A stretch of 14,002 nucleotides of DNA from JBDSTW01 sp039914705 (GCA_039914705.1 JBDSOT010000152.1:1-14002), one strand, 5' to 3'. Positions 7,506-14,000 are shown, counted from the first letter of the stretch. Made by a program: numbers and translations. The notes: generated from the letters alone by a model not told the origin.

Positions 7506-8219
7506 ATGTTGAAGCTTGGCCTCGAAACTATGCAGCGGCATGTGGAGCATTGGCTGTTCCCCGCCGCCTGTGTATTGTGCGGCAAGGCGGGCGAGGACGG
7601 GCGCGAGTTGTGCGCGGATTGCCTGGGGGATTTACCCTATAACAGCTTGGCCTGTGCGCAATGTGCGACGCCGTTACCCACGCAAATAGCCGCAAATTTA
7701 TGCGGACGTTGCCAGCAAAACCCGCCCGCGTATAACCGTGCCTTTAGCGCATTTCATTATAGGCATCCGGTGGCGCAAATAGTCCAGCGACTCAAGTTCA
7801 ACGCCAAGCTTAATATGGCGCGCCTGCTCGGGGAACTTATGGCTGAGCAACTCCATCCTAAGATTCAAACGCTGCCCGAATTGATTATTCCCGTTCCGCT
7901 GCACCGCTCACGACTGCGTGGACGCGGGTTTAATCAAGCGCTGGAGATCGCGCGTCCGCTGGCTCGAAAATTCGGGATATTGATTGACTATAAAAGTTGC
8001 GTGCGCACGCGGGCAACCGCAACACAATCCTTACTGCCCGCAAAGGATAAACGTGCCAATGTGCAGGGTGCATTCAGTGTCGTCAGGCCGATTCAGGCTC
8101 GCCATGTGGCCGTTGTCGATGACGTTATGACCACCGGACATACGCTGGAAGAAGTGACCAAGGCCTTGCGCAAGGCCGGGGTTGAGCAGATTGATGTGTG
8201 GGTGGCGACACGCGCCTGA
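7506..8219 (+). CDS. ComF/GntX-family double-zinc-ribbon phosphoribosyltransferase-fold protein
   Basis: A 237-residue protein of normal ComF length. The N-terminal half has four CxxC pairs: Cys22/25, Cys36/39, Cys50/53 and Cys66/69, the double zinc ribbon of the family. The C-terminal half has the phosphoribosyltransferase fold: IIPVPLHRSRLRGRGFNQA at 127-145 and the PRPP-type loop VAVVDDVMTTGHT at 201-213. ComF proteins are needed for DNA uptake in naturally transformable bacteria. GntX/YhgH, the E. coli homologue, is tied to using external DNA as a nutrient. The molecular reaction is not settled. The start ATG has a strong Shine-Dalgarno GGAGG with 5 nt spacing. It is divergent from bioB, an arrangement known in Pseudomonas, and converges with the radical SAM gene with only 7 bp between stops. 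Confidence 0.94.
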   Translation: MLKLGLETMQRHVEHWLFPAACVLCGKAGEDGRELCADCLGDLPYNSLACAQCATPLPTQIAANLCGRCQQNPPAYNRAFSAFHYRHPVAQIVQRLKFNAKLNMARLLGELMAEQLHPKIQTLPELIIPVPLHRSRLRGRGFNQALEIARPLARKFGILIDYKSCVRTRATATQSLLPAKDKRANVQGAFSVVRPIQARHVAVVDDVMTTGHTLEEVTKALRKAGVEQIDVWVATRA

Positions 8220-8226
8220 TGGTCAG

Positions 8227-9306
8227 CTAAAAAAGTGTGAGTTGGCCGGTGTCAGGCTGCGGCGTGCGAAAGCGCGATGTGTTTAGACGTTCGCGGACTT
8301 TATTCAGATGGAATTTTTTGCAGGCCAGGGTAAAGCGCTGCGCGATCAAGTCGGCATAGGGTCCGGTGCCGACCATGCGCGTGCTGAAGTGCGGATCATT
8401 TTCCTTACCGCCGCGTGCACCGCGCACCAGGCTCATCACGTGTTCGGCCTTGAGTGGTTCATGCACCGCCAGCCATTCCTTGAATAAATCTTTCACTTCC
8501 AGCGGCAGGCGCAACATCACATAGCCCGCAGACTGCGCACCGGCCTTCACGCAGGCCTCCAGAATGTCCTCCATTTCCGGGTCGGTAAGCACCGGGATGA
8601 TCGGTGCAATCATCACACCGGTTGGAATACCCGCGTCGTTCAAATTCTTTATCACCTCAATGCGCCGCAACGGTGCCGTGGCGCGCGGCTCTAGGCGGCG
8701 TGCAAGCTGGCTATCCATGGTGGTCACGGACAGGCGCACCTCGACCAGATGCCGGGCGGCCATAGGCGCAAGGATGTCGATGTCGCGCTCAATACGCGCC
8801 GATTTGGTAAGAATAGTCACCGGATGCGAAAACGCAGCCAGCACCTCGAGGATCTGGCGCGTGATGCGCCACTGCCGTTCTATGGGCTGGTAAGGGTCGG
8901 TGTTGGTGCCCAGCGCGATAGGCCGGCATACGTAATTGCGGTGGCGCAGTTCCTTTTCCAGCAAAACGGCCGCATTGGGTTTGGCAAACAGGCGTGTTTC
9001 AAAGTCGAGGCCCGGCGACAGGCCCAAATAGGCGTGCGTGGGGCGCGCAAAGCAATAAATGCAGCCGTGTTCGCAGCCGCGATAGGCATTAATCGAGCGG
9101 TCAAAGCCGATGTCCGGCGAATCGTTATAGGTTAGCGCTGTGCGGGCGCTGTCTATGGTCACTGTCACGCCGGGTGCAGCCGGTTCCAGATCGTCCGCGT
9201 TCCAGCCGTCATCAAAGGCCTCGTGCGCATGCAATTCAAAGCGCCCGCCGGCATTGCTGAGCGCCCCGCGCCCTTTAATGGGAGGGGGTTTCTTGGTCAA
9301 CGTCAT
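8227..9306 (-). CDS. PA0069-type radical SAM protein (SplB-related, COG1533)
   Basis: A 359-residue protein. The radical SAM [4Fe-4S] motif is CEHGCIYC (Cys78, Cys82, Cys85), within YRGCEHGCIYCFARPTHAYLG. Further family motifs are IALGTNTDPYQPIE, TILTKSARIERDIDIL, VEVRLSVTTMD, and the C-terminal HFSTRMVGTGPYADLIAQRF. It belongs with proteins often annotated as DNA repair photolyase because they resemble spore photoproduct lyase SplB. The true substrate is unknown, and repair activity is not shown by sequence alone. The last five residues are QLTLF, close to the beta-sliding-clamp binding pentapeptide QL(S/D)LF, which would agree with a role on DNA. The ATG at 9306 lacks a clear Shine-Dalgarno. 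An extended -10 (TGCTAAAAT, 9313-9321) ends just 6 bp before the ATG, hinting at a leaderless transcript. The 160-bp gap 9307-9466 otherwise shows nothing recognisable. Confidence 0.93.
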   Translation of the reverse strand: MTLTKKPPPIKGRGALSNAGGRFELHAHEAFDDGWNADDLEPAAPGVTVTIDSARTALTYNDSPDIGFDRSINAYRGCEHGCIYCFARPTHAYLGLSPGLDFETRLFAKPNAAVLLEKELRHRNYVCRPIALGTNTDPYQPIERQWRITRQILEVLAAFSHPVTILTKSARIERDIDILAPMAARHLVEVRLSVTTMDSQLARRLEPRATAPLRRIEVIKNLNDAGIPTGVMIAPIIPVLTDPEMEDILEACVKAGAQSAGYVMLRLPLEVKDLFKEWLAVHEPLKAEHVMSLVRGARGGKENDPHFSTRMVGTGPYADLIAQRFTLACKKFHLNKVRERLNTSRFRTPQPDTGQLTLF

Positions 9307-9466
9307 GGTCCGATTTTAGCATGGCAGTAATTTGGTGCGGAATTCGTGCCAATTTCGGCAGAGGGCCTGCGTGCAAGGGCCGTTTCTGGTGGTAGCTTGG
9401 CTGGAACGTTAAGCGGGCGGGCGGCGGAGCGGTTATTTTAAGTGCGGGCTTGTCGCAGGGCGCACG

Positions 9467-10159
9467 TTATTCAGCGGCGGTAAACATCAAATCCCACACT
9501 TGATGGCCCAGGCGTTGACCGCGTTGCTCAAATTTGGTCAGCGGTCGATAGGTGGGGCGCGGGGCATAGTGGTTTACGCCTGATGTGTTGGTGAATTTCG
9601 GGGCCGCCGTCAAAACTTCCAGCATTTGTTGCGCATATTCTTCCCAATCGGTGGCCAGGTGAAAACATCCGCCGGGTTTGAGTTTGCTGTATATCAGTTC
9701 CACGAACGGCGGCTGCACGATACGGCGTTTGTGATGGCGGCGCTTGTGCCAGGGATCGGGAAAGAATAAATAGATGGCGTCCAGGCTGGCATCCGGAATC
9801 TGATTATTCAAAATCTCCACGGCGTCGGCACAGATCACCCGCACGTTTGTTAATTGGCGAGTGTCAAGATTCTTGAGCAGATTCCCGATACCTGGGCGGT
9901 GCACCTCGATGCCGAGATAATCCTGCTCCGGATGCGCCGCCGCCATTTCCGCGAGCGAGCTGCCCATGCCAAAACCAATCTCGAGTATGCGCGGGGCGTT
10001 GCGGCTGAATAAATCATGGAAGTCGAGCGTGCAAGTGCCAGGCTCAATTCCGTACTGTCCCCACAGCGTATCCAGGGCGCTGCGCTGCGCGGGTGTCATG
10101 CGACCTTGGCGCAATACAAAGCTGCGGATGGGACGCGGTGATTTGGCGAGTTCTATCAT
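9467..10159 (-). CDS. trmB: tRNA (guanine-N7-)-methyltransferase TrmB
   Basis: Methylates N7 of G46 in the variable loop of tRNAs with SAM. From the ATG at 10159 the protein is 230 residues. The N-terminal RPIRSFVLRQGRMTPAQ, typical of the family, falls at about 9-25. SAM loop LEIGFGMG is at 59-66, GIEVHRPGIGNLL at 83-95, the conserved FFPDPWHKRRHHKRR at 132-146, TDWEEYA at about 170, and the tRNA-contact motif TKFEQRGQRLGH at 208-219. An in-frame GTG at 10198 would add 13 residues, but this lies in the palindrome at 10174-10205 and does not resemble TrmB, so I take the ATG even though it has no clear Shine-Dalgarno. It lies downstream of thiG in the same direction, as in Pseudomonas. Confidence 0.95.
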   Translation of the reverse strand: MIELAKSPRPIRSFVLRQGRMTPAQRSALDTLWGQYGIEPGTCTLDFHDLFSRNAPRILEIGFGMGSSLAEMAAAHPEQDYLGIEVHRPGIGNLLKNLDTRQLTNVRVICADAVEILNNQIPDASLDAIYLFFPDPWHKRRHHKRRIVQPPFVELIYSKLKPGGCFHLATDWEEYAQQMLEVLTAAPKFTNTSGVNHYAPRPTYRPLTKFEQRGQRLGHQVWDLMFTAAE

Positions 10160-10173
10160 TGTAATTAACGAAT

Positions 10174-10205
10174 GTAGCGTGCGCTGTGCGCATGGCACAC
10201 GCTAC
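10174..10205. repeat. 32-bp imperfect palindrome upstream of trmB
   Basis: Outer arms GTAGCGTG (10174-10181) and CACGCTAC (10198-10205) pair perfectly, and the centre TGCGCA (10187-10192) is itself palindromic, giving an interrupted hairpin. It ends about 15 bp before the trmB ATG. The arm GTAGCGTG also occurs at 11135-11142, the end of the inverted-repeat element between thiS and thiG, so the two may be related repeats. Confidence 0.55.
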
Positions 10206-10240
10206 CAATCATGGTTCGTGACGTCCCTTACAAAGCTTTT

Positions 10241-10264
10241 CTTTGCGTCTTGGCGTCTTTGCGT
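10241..10264. repeat. Three tandem 8-bp units between thiG and trmB
   Basis: CTTTGCGT, CTTGGCGT, CTTTGCGT run without gaps (on the minus strand ACGCAAAG-type units). This octamer run is a simple intergenic repeat seen, from general knowledge, in many unrelated bacterial genomes. Function unknown. Confidence 0.6.
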
Positions 10265-10282
10265 TAGGTTTAAATCCAACCA

Positions 10283-11083
10283 TCAAAAAAACGTTCCATC
10301 CAAGGGCGAGGAGGCGCTGGCGTATTGTTTGCGCGGTATGCGCCCGGCGCGGAAGGCGGCGCGCCCGGCCTCGACGGCCTTGCGCATGGCCACAGCCATA
10401 AGCACGGGATTATTCGCGCCCGCAATGGCGGTGTTCATCAGCACGCCATCGCAGCCGAGTTCCATGGCGATCGCGGCATCCGATGCGGTGCCCACGCCAG
10501 CATCGACCAAGATCGGCACGCGCGCATTTTCTACGATCAGGCGAATGTTGTAAGGATTGCGAATGCCCAGCCCCGAGCCGATGGGCGCGGCGAGCGGCAT
10601 CACCGCCACGCAGCCCATCTCTTCCAGACGCTTGGCGATCAGCGGGTCGTCGCTGGTGTAGACCATGACCTTGAAGCCTTCCTTCACCAGCACTTCGGTT
10701 GCCTTCAGGGTTTCGGTAATGTCGGGGTACAAGGTTTTCGCATCGCCCAGCACTTCAAGTTTGACGAGGTCGCGCCCGTCGAGCAGTTCGCGCGCCAGGC
10801 GGCAGGTGCGGATGGCGTCATCGGCTGTGTAACAACCGGCGGTGTTGGGCAGGATGGTGTATTTATCCAGTGACAACACGTCGAGCAGATTTGGCTCGCC
10901 GGGGTTCTGGCCGATATTCGTGCGGCGCAGCGCCACGGTGATAATCTCCGCCCCGCTCGCCTCGGTGGCCAGACGCGTCTCTTCGAGGTCACGGTATTTT
11001 CCGCTGCCCACCAGCAGGCGCGAGCGATATTCCACGCCGGCGATGATGAGTGGATCGTGATGCATGGTGTGGTCTAGTGGCAT
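10283..11083 (-). CDS. thiG: Thiazole synthase ThiG
   Basis: Makes the thiazole phosphate moiety of thiamine from 1-deoxy-D-xylulose 5-phosphate, dehydroglycine or an equivalent, and sulfur delivered on ThiS thiocarboxylate. A TIM-barrel protein of 266 residues. Visible motifs: LLVGSGKYRDLEET at 23-36, ITVALRR (about 48-54), the Schiff-base lysine Lys108 in LVKLEVLGD, YTSDDP, PLAAPIGSGLGIRNP, and the phosphate-binding DAGVGTASDAAIAMELGCDGVLMNTAI. The ATG at 11083 has no good Shine-Dalgarno. A second ATG six codons on (11065) is possible. It is downstream of thiS on the same strand, but 166 bp away because an inverted-repeat element occupies the gap. Confidence 0.97.
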   Translation of the reverse strand: MPLDHTMHHDPLIIAGVEYRSRLLVGSGKYRDLEETRLATEASGAEIITVALRRTNIGQNPGEPNLLDVLSLDKYTILPNTAGCYTADDAIRTCRLARELLDGRDLVKLEVLGDAKTLYPDITETLKATEVLVKEGFKVMVYTSDDPLIAKRLEEMGCVAVMPLAAPIGSGLGIRNPYNIRLIVENARVPILVDAGVGTASDAAIAMELGCDGVLMNTAIAGANNPVLMAVAMRKAVEAGRAAFRAGRIPRKQYASASSPLDGTFF

Positions 11084-11133
11084 GATGGCTTACTCGATGT
11101 AGCTAAATGGAGGATCGAAATCGAATAATGAAA

Positions 11134-11244
11134 CGTAGCGTGGGTGAGTGCAGCGCAACTCAAGGACATTATGAATATCATAGAGAACAGAAATAAAGCC
11201 TATAAGAATACCCGGGTTTCGCTACGTTACACCCAGGCTACACG
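11134..11244. repeat. Inverted-repeat (MITE-like) element between thiS and thiG
   Basis: The left end reads GTAGCGTGGGTG (from 11135). The right end, on the other strand, reads GTAGCCTGGGTG (ending at 11241). Inner parts of the two arms (CAGCGCAAC at about 11151-11159 and the complement of GTTTCGCTACG at 11215-11225) are also similar. About 50 bp of AT-rich DNA separates the arms. The GTAG-GTGGGT...GCAGCG-AACC pattern recalls a widespread proteobacterial intergenic repeat of the GGTGGGTTACGC type (recalled from general knowledge, not searched). It stands in the middle of what should be one thiS-thiG transcript. Confidence 0.6.
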
Positions 11245-11249
11245 GATGT

Positions 11250-11456
11250 TCACCCGCCGCCGACCGCGCGGATCATCTCCAGACAATCGCCCGGTTTTAA
11301 TTGCTGTGCGCCGTAGGCACTGCGCGGCACGATCTCGCGATTAAGCTCGACGGCCAGGCGCTGCTGCGCAACGCCCATCTCGGCGAGCAATTGTGCGACG
11401 CTTAATTCGCCGGCCATCTGCCGGGCTTGCCCGTTGACAAAGATTTCCATGCGCAT
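11250..11456 (-). CDS. thiS: Sulfur carrier protein ThiS
   Basis: Small ubiquitin-like protein whose C-terminal glycine is adenylated and converted to a thiocarboxylate, then donates sulfur to ThiG. From ATG 11456 (MRMEIFVNGQ) it has 68 residues, the family length of about 66. The in-frame ATG at 11489 would add 11 atypical residues. Sequence: the beta-grasp start MEIFVNGQARQ, LSVAQLLAEMG, RLAVELNREIVPRS, LKPGDCLEMIRAV, and the C-terminal GGG tail needed for activation. First gene of thiS-thiG(-trmB). No TPP riboswitch can fit, as only 70 bp separate it from the divergent ligase gene. ThiF-type activating enzyme, ThiH/ThiO and ThiC are not in the window. Confidence 0.92.
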   Translation of the reverse strand: MRMEIFVNGQARQMAGELSVAQLLAEMGVAQQRLAVELNREIVPRSAYGAQQLKPGDCLEMIRAVGGG

Positions 11457-11482
11457 GCCAAATGGAGTGAAATAACGTAAAG

Positions 11483-11511
11483 TTAACATCAGGAATAGGG
11501 ATTCATATTAT
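11483..11511 (+). promoter_or_regulatory. Candidate promoter for acyl-CoA ligase gene
   Basis: TTAACA (11483-11488) and TATTAT (11506-11511) are five-of-six matches to the -35 and -10 boxes with an ideal 17-bp spacer. The predicted start near 11518 would lie only about 9 nt before the ATG at 11527 and downstream of the GGAG at 11512-11515, so if used the mRNA would be nearly leaderless. Confidence 0.4.
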
Positions 11512-11535
11512 GGAGATGCGCGCCACATGACGCAA
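11507..11535 (-). promoter_or_regulatory. Candidate promoter for thiS
   Basis: On the minus strand TTGCGT (11530-11535) and CATAAT (11507-11512) are 17 bp apart. The -10 is good and the -35 is poor (three of six). Transcription would start near 11500, giving a leader of about 44 nt to the ATG at 11456. It overlaps the opposing ligase promoter almost completely, so the two could compete for polymerase. Confidence 0.27.
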
Positions 11536-13356
11536 TGGAACAAAGATGCCATCCCGCTGGAAGCGGCCCGTACCCTCGACGGTCTGTTCCGTGAGCGCGT
11601 GCGCCGCACACCCGAAGCCGTAGCGTACACAGGCTTCGACAGGGCCAGCGGCGCTTGGGCAGACACCACCTGGAAGCAGATGGGTGAGCAGGTGGCGCAG
11701 TGGCGGCGGGTATTGGCGCACGAGGGTTTGCGGCCAGGTGAGCGTGTCGCCATCGTCATGCGCAATTGCAGGGAATGGGTGATATTCGATCAGGCCGCAC
11801 TCGCTGCCGGTCTCGTCGTCGTGCCGCTGTACACCGATGACCGTCCGGATAATGTGGCCTATATTCTCAGCGACAGCGCGGCGAAATTATTGCTGGTGCA
11901 GGATATAAACCAATGGAGGCGTTTGCAACCGGCCTTGGCGTCGGTGAACTCACTTCAATGCATTCTGGTCGCTGGAGGCGCGGCTGAAAAAGACCTTGCC
12001 GACGCCCGCGCCCAGCCGCTGGACGCCTGGCTGAATAAAATTCATGAGGCGGATGAGCGTTCGCTCACTGTGAATGAAAACAGCAACGAACCGCACCAAC
12101 TCGCCTCCATCGTCTACACCTCGGGCACTACGGGGCGGCCGAAAGGCGTAATGCTCAGCCATCACAATATGCTCTCGAACGCTCACGCGATTCTCAATCT
12201 GATCGACGTATTTCGCGAGGATGTTTTCATCTCCCTGCTACCGCTCTCGCACACCCTGGAGCGCACCGCGAATTATTACATGCCGATGATGGCCGGTGCG
12301 ACGGTGGCCTATAACCGTTCGATCAATCAGCTAGGAGAGGATTTGCAGGCGCTGCGCCCCACGGTCATGATCTGTGTGCCGCGCGTGCTGGAGCGTTTTC
12401 ATGCGCGCATCACCGCGCAGATGCAGAAAGAATCGCGCTTGGTGCGCTCGCTATTCCGTATGACGGTGAGCAGTGGCTGGAACTGCTTCGAATATTCTCA
12501 AGTACGCGCGCATCGCACACCGCAAGGCTTGCTCTGGCCCTTTTTCAAACAGCGCGTCGCGAGCAAGATCACCGACAAATTCGGCGGACGCCTGCGCCTT
12601 GCCATATGCGGCGGGGCGCCGCTTCCGCAGCATGTAGCGCATCTGTTTATCGGCCTGGGCCTGCCCGTGTTGCAAGGTTACGGACTGACCGAATCCAGCC
12701 CGGTGATCAGCGTGAACACACCGCAGGATAACGACCCGGCGAGTGTCGGCGTATTATTGCCGGGCGTCGAGGTGCGCATCGGCGCGCAGGATGAACTGTT
12801 GGCGCGCGGCCCGGGCGTGATGCTGGGCTACTGGAACAATCACAGCGCAAGCTATGAGCGCATTGACCCCGAGGGCTGGCTGCGCACCGGCGATCAGGCA
12901 CGCATCGCCAACGGCCACATTTATATCACCGGCCGCATCAAGGATATTTTGGTATTGTCCAACGGCGAGAAAGTCCCGCCCGCCGACATGGAAATGGCGA
13001 TTATCAATGACCCTTTATTTGAACAGGCGCTCGTACTCGGCGAAGGTCAGCCTCACCTTGCCGCGTTACTGGTGGTCAACGCCGAACACTGGGAGATTTT
13101 CGCCGCAGAGATCGGAGTCGATCCCAAAGCCCCTGCGAGCGTACACGATAGCCGCGCGCATAATCAGATGATCAAGCGCGTCGCCCAACAACTGCGCGCC
13201 TTCCCCGGTTACGCCAAGGTGCGGCGCGTGGCCTTGTTGAGCGAACCCTGGAGCGTGGAAAACGGCCTGCTCACGCCCACCATGAAGATCAAGCGCAATG
13301 AAATTATCAAGCAATACAGCGGCGTTATAAACACGCTCTTTGCGGAACCTGCTTGA
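11527..13356 (+). CDS. Long-chain acyl-CoA ligase, AMP-forming (FAA1/COG1022 type)
   Basis: A 609-residue adenylate-forming enzyme that would activate a fatty acid with ATP and load it on CoA. Motifs: phosphate-binding YTSGTTGRPKG at 197-207, PLSHTLERTANYY at 239-251 (FAA1-type), CVPRVLER at 283-290, GGAPLPQHV at 362-370, GYGLTESSP at 384-392, adenylate-binding TGD at 454-456, hinge GRIKD at 469-473, and the C-terminal catalytic lysine in LTPTMKIKR (Lys587). It groups with FAA1-like ligases more than with FadD. Exact acyl chain length is unknown. The long insertion between the P-loop and GYG motifs is normal for this group. The ATG at 11527 has GGAG 11 nt upstream, a somewhat long spacing. 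It is transcribed alone, divergently from thiS, and is followed by a weak hairpin. Confidence 0.93.
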   Translation: MTQWNKDAIPLEAARTLDGLFRERVRRTPEAVAYTGFDRASGAWADTTWKQMGEQVAQWRRVLAHEGLRPGERVAIVMRNCREWVIFDQAALAAGLVVVPLYTDDRPDNVAYILSDSAAKLLLVQDINQWRRLQPALASVNSLQCILVAGGAAEKDLADARAQPLDAWLNKIHEADERSLTVNENSNEPHQLASIVYTSGTTGRPKGVMLSHHNMLSNAHAILNLIDVFREDVFISLLPLSHTLERTANYYMPMMAGATVAYNRSINQLGEDLQALRPTVMICVPRVLERFHARITAQMQKESRLVRSLFRMTVSSGWNCFEYSQVRAHRTPQGLLWPFFKQRVASKITDKFGGRLRLAICGGAPLPQHVAHLFIGLGLPVLQGYGLTESSPVISVNTPQDNDPASVGVLLPGVEVRIGAQDELLARGPGVMLGYWNNHSASYERIDPEGWLRTGDQARIANGHIYITGRIKDILVLSNGEKVPPADMEMAIINDPLFEQALVLGEGQPHLAALLVVNAEHWEIFAAEIGVDPKAPASVHDSRAHNQMIKRVAQQLRAFPGYAKVRRVALLSEPWSVENGLLTPTMKIKRNEIIKQYSGVINTLFAEPA

Positions 13357-13361
13357 AGTTA

Positions 13362-13384
13362 AAACCGGAAGGTTTGATATTTTT
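13362..13384 (+). terminator. Weak candidate terminator after the ligase gene
   Basis: Six bases after the stop codon, AAACC-GGAA-GGTTT forms a 5-bp stem with a GGAA tetraloop, followed by GATATTTTT. The stem is short and GC-poor, so confidence is low. Confidence 0.33.
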
Positions 13385-13431
13385 GACGTCATTCCACCCT
13401 CGGCTCTAGTCCGGGGACGAGCGGGAATCCA
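13385..13431. repeat. ATTCC...GGAAT-type palindromic intergenic repeat
   Basis: Starts GACGTCATTCC and ends GCGGGAATCCA, with inverted ATTCC (13391-13395) and GGAAT (13424-13428) around a CTCG...CGAG inner pair. This is the CGTCATTCCCGC...GCGGGAATCCA repeat class common between genes of beta- and gammaproteobacteria and similar to the Neisseria dRS3 core. A short relative lies at 13872-13892. The rest of the 147-bp gap 13357-13503 shows nothing else apart from the hairpin above. Confidence 0.6.
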
Positions 13432-13503
13432 AGCGGGAAAGGTGTTGCTCCGATTGATGATCTGCTTCGCCGGGTAACCTTCCCTGAGTTGCGTGTTTGT
13501 CTA

Positions 13504-13689
13504 CTATGCGGCTCTTAAAGGCTGCACATCTTTTTCCAGACGGCCATTCAAGGCAGCTTGCGCGACTTCCATATCGTAATGAGACTGCAAGTTAAGCCAG
13601 AACTCCGCCTCCATGCCGAAAAACCTGCCGAGCCGAAGCGCGGTATCCGCTGTAATGGCGCGGCGGCCATGTGCAATCTCATTGCTCAT
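13504..13689 (-). pseudogene. higA: HigA antitoxin remnant, N-terminus deleted
   Basis: About 62 codons (MSNEIAHGRRAITADTALRL through to DVQPLRAA) match the C-terminal two-thirds of HigA-type XRE antitoxins. The recognition-helix end and GRRAITADTALRLGRFFG are followed by WLNLQSHYDMEVA. Intact HigA proteins are about 95-105 residues, so the first 35-40 residues, including the start of the helix-turn-helix, are missing. Upstream in this frame is HigB coding sequence read in the wrong phase. An ATG at 13689 exists by chance at the junction, so a short peptide could be made, but it lacks most of the DNA-binding domain. Antitoxin function is therefore unlikely, though the toxin is broken as well. 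Confidence 0.78.
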
Positions 13690-13843
13690 TGATGCGGATA
13701 CTGTGCTGACCCTTCCTGTCTCCACGCAATGCTTCTAAATGATTCGATGGTGGCACGCGCAATGTATCCAGGCGGGTAATGGCATGCAGCATATTAAGCT
13801 TGATCACCGCCTTGCGCTGAATCACTTGCGGCAATTTGGCGTA
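13679..13843 (-). pseudogene. higB: HigB toxin remnant (RelE superfamily), both ends lost
   Basis: About 54 codons (YAKLPQVIQRKAVIKLNMLH ... DTLRVPPSNHLEALRGDRKG ... SIRINEQ) match the middle of HigB mRNA interferases. In intact members SIRINxQ is followed by WRICF and a C-terminal VEIVDYH. Here the codon after CAA is TGA (13679-13681) and HigA sequence begins. The N-terminal 20 or so residues are also missing: upstream the frame runs into the palindromic repeat at 13872-13892 and the IS30 end. With both the start and the catalytic C-terminal strand gone, this cannot be an active toxin. The order toxin then antitoxin on one strand is the normal higBA order. Confidence 0.78.
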
Positions 13844-13871
13844 ACAACACCCGCAACAAACAAAACAATCG

Positions 13872-13892
13872 TCATCCCCGCGAACGCGGGAA
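13872..13892. repeat. Short palindromic repeat abutting the IS30 end
   Basis: TCATCCCCGCGAACGCGGGA with a perfect CCCGCG-AA-CGCGGG hairpin. This is the compact form of the CGTCATTCCCGCGAACGCGGGAA intergenic repeat, related to the copy at 13385-13431. It separates the HigB remnant from the insertion sequence. Confidence 0.62.
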
Positions 13893-14000
13893 TGTGGATT
13901 CACATTTGAAGTGCAACAGATTAGAGAACACCTCCGCGGGTGTCTGATAGTCAAGACACTTGCGCGGGACGTGATTATACCGCCGCGCGATCTGCAACAG
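13872..14000 (-). CDS. IS30-family transposase, C-terminal end only
   Basis: From the right edge the minus strand is open for 42 codons and reads RRYNHVPRKCLDYQTPAEVF, then LLHFKCEST and FPRSRG before TGA at 13872-13874. The N-x-x-PRK-x-L-x-[YF]-x-TP-x-E block is the characteristic C-terminal motif of IS30-family DDE transposases. The DDE catalytic domain lies beyond the window. The stop codon is not inside the element: the frame crosses the predicted IS end (13893) and stops in the neighbouring palindromic repeat, so the last six or seven residues come from target DNA. Whether the full gene is intact cannot be judged. Confidence 0.68.
   Translation of the reverse strand: MLQIARRYNHVPRKCLDYQTPAEVFSNLLHFKCESTFPRSRG
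13893..13919. repeat. Terminal inverted repeat of the IS30-family element
   Basis: Begins TGTGGATTCA and ends GCAACAG. This resembles the IS30 terminus as I remember it (TGTAGATTCA ... GCAACAG). The other terminus is outside the window, so the pairing cannot be checked here. Confidence 0.5.

Noticed and set aside
9966..10553. A 195-codon plus-strand reading frame across trmB, the gap and thiG
   Set aside because: It is antisense to two clearly conserved genes, has no recognisable motif and crosses repeats. It is a GC-driven shadow frame.
10325..10873. A 182-codon plus-strand frame opposite thiG
   Set aside because: Antisense shadow of thiG with a His/Arg/Gly-rich composition typical of the complementary frame.
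11457..11526. TPP riboswitch upstream of thiS
   Set aside because: The gap is too short and lacks the conserved CTGAGA and ACCTGATCTGG-type elements.
13679..13954. An intact 91-residue protein here
   Set aside because: The first third is the translation of an IS terminus and a palindromic repeat from a TTG start. Only the last 54 codons are HigB-like and the end is truncated.
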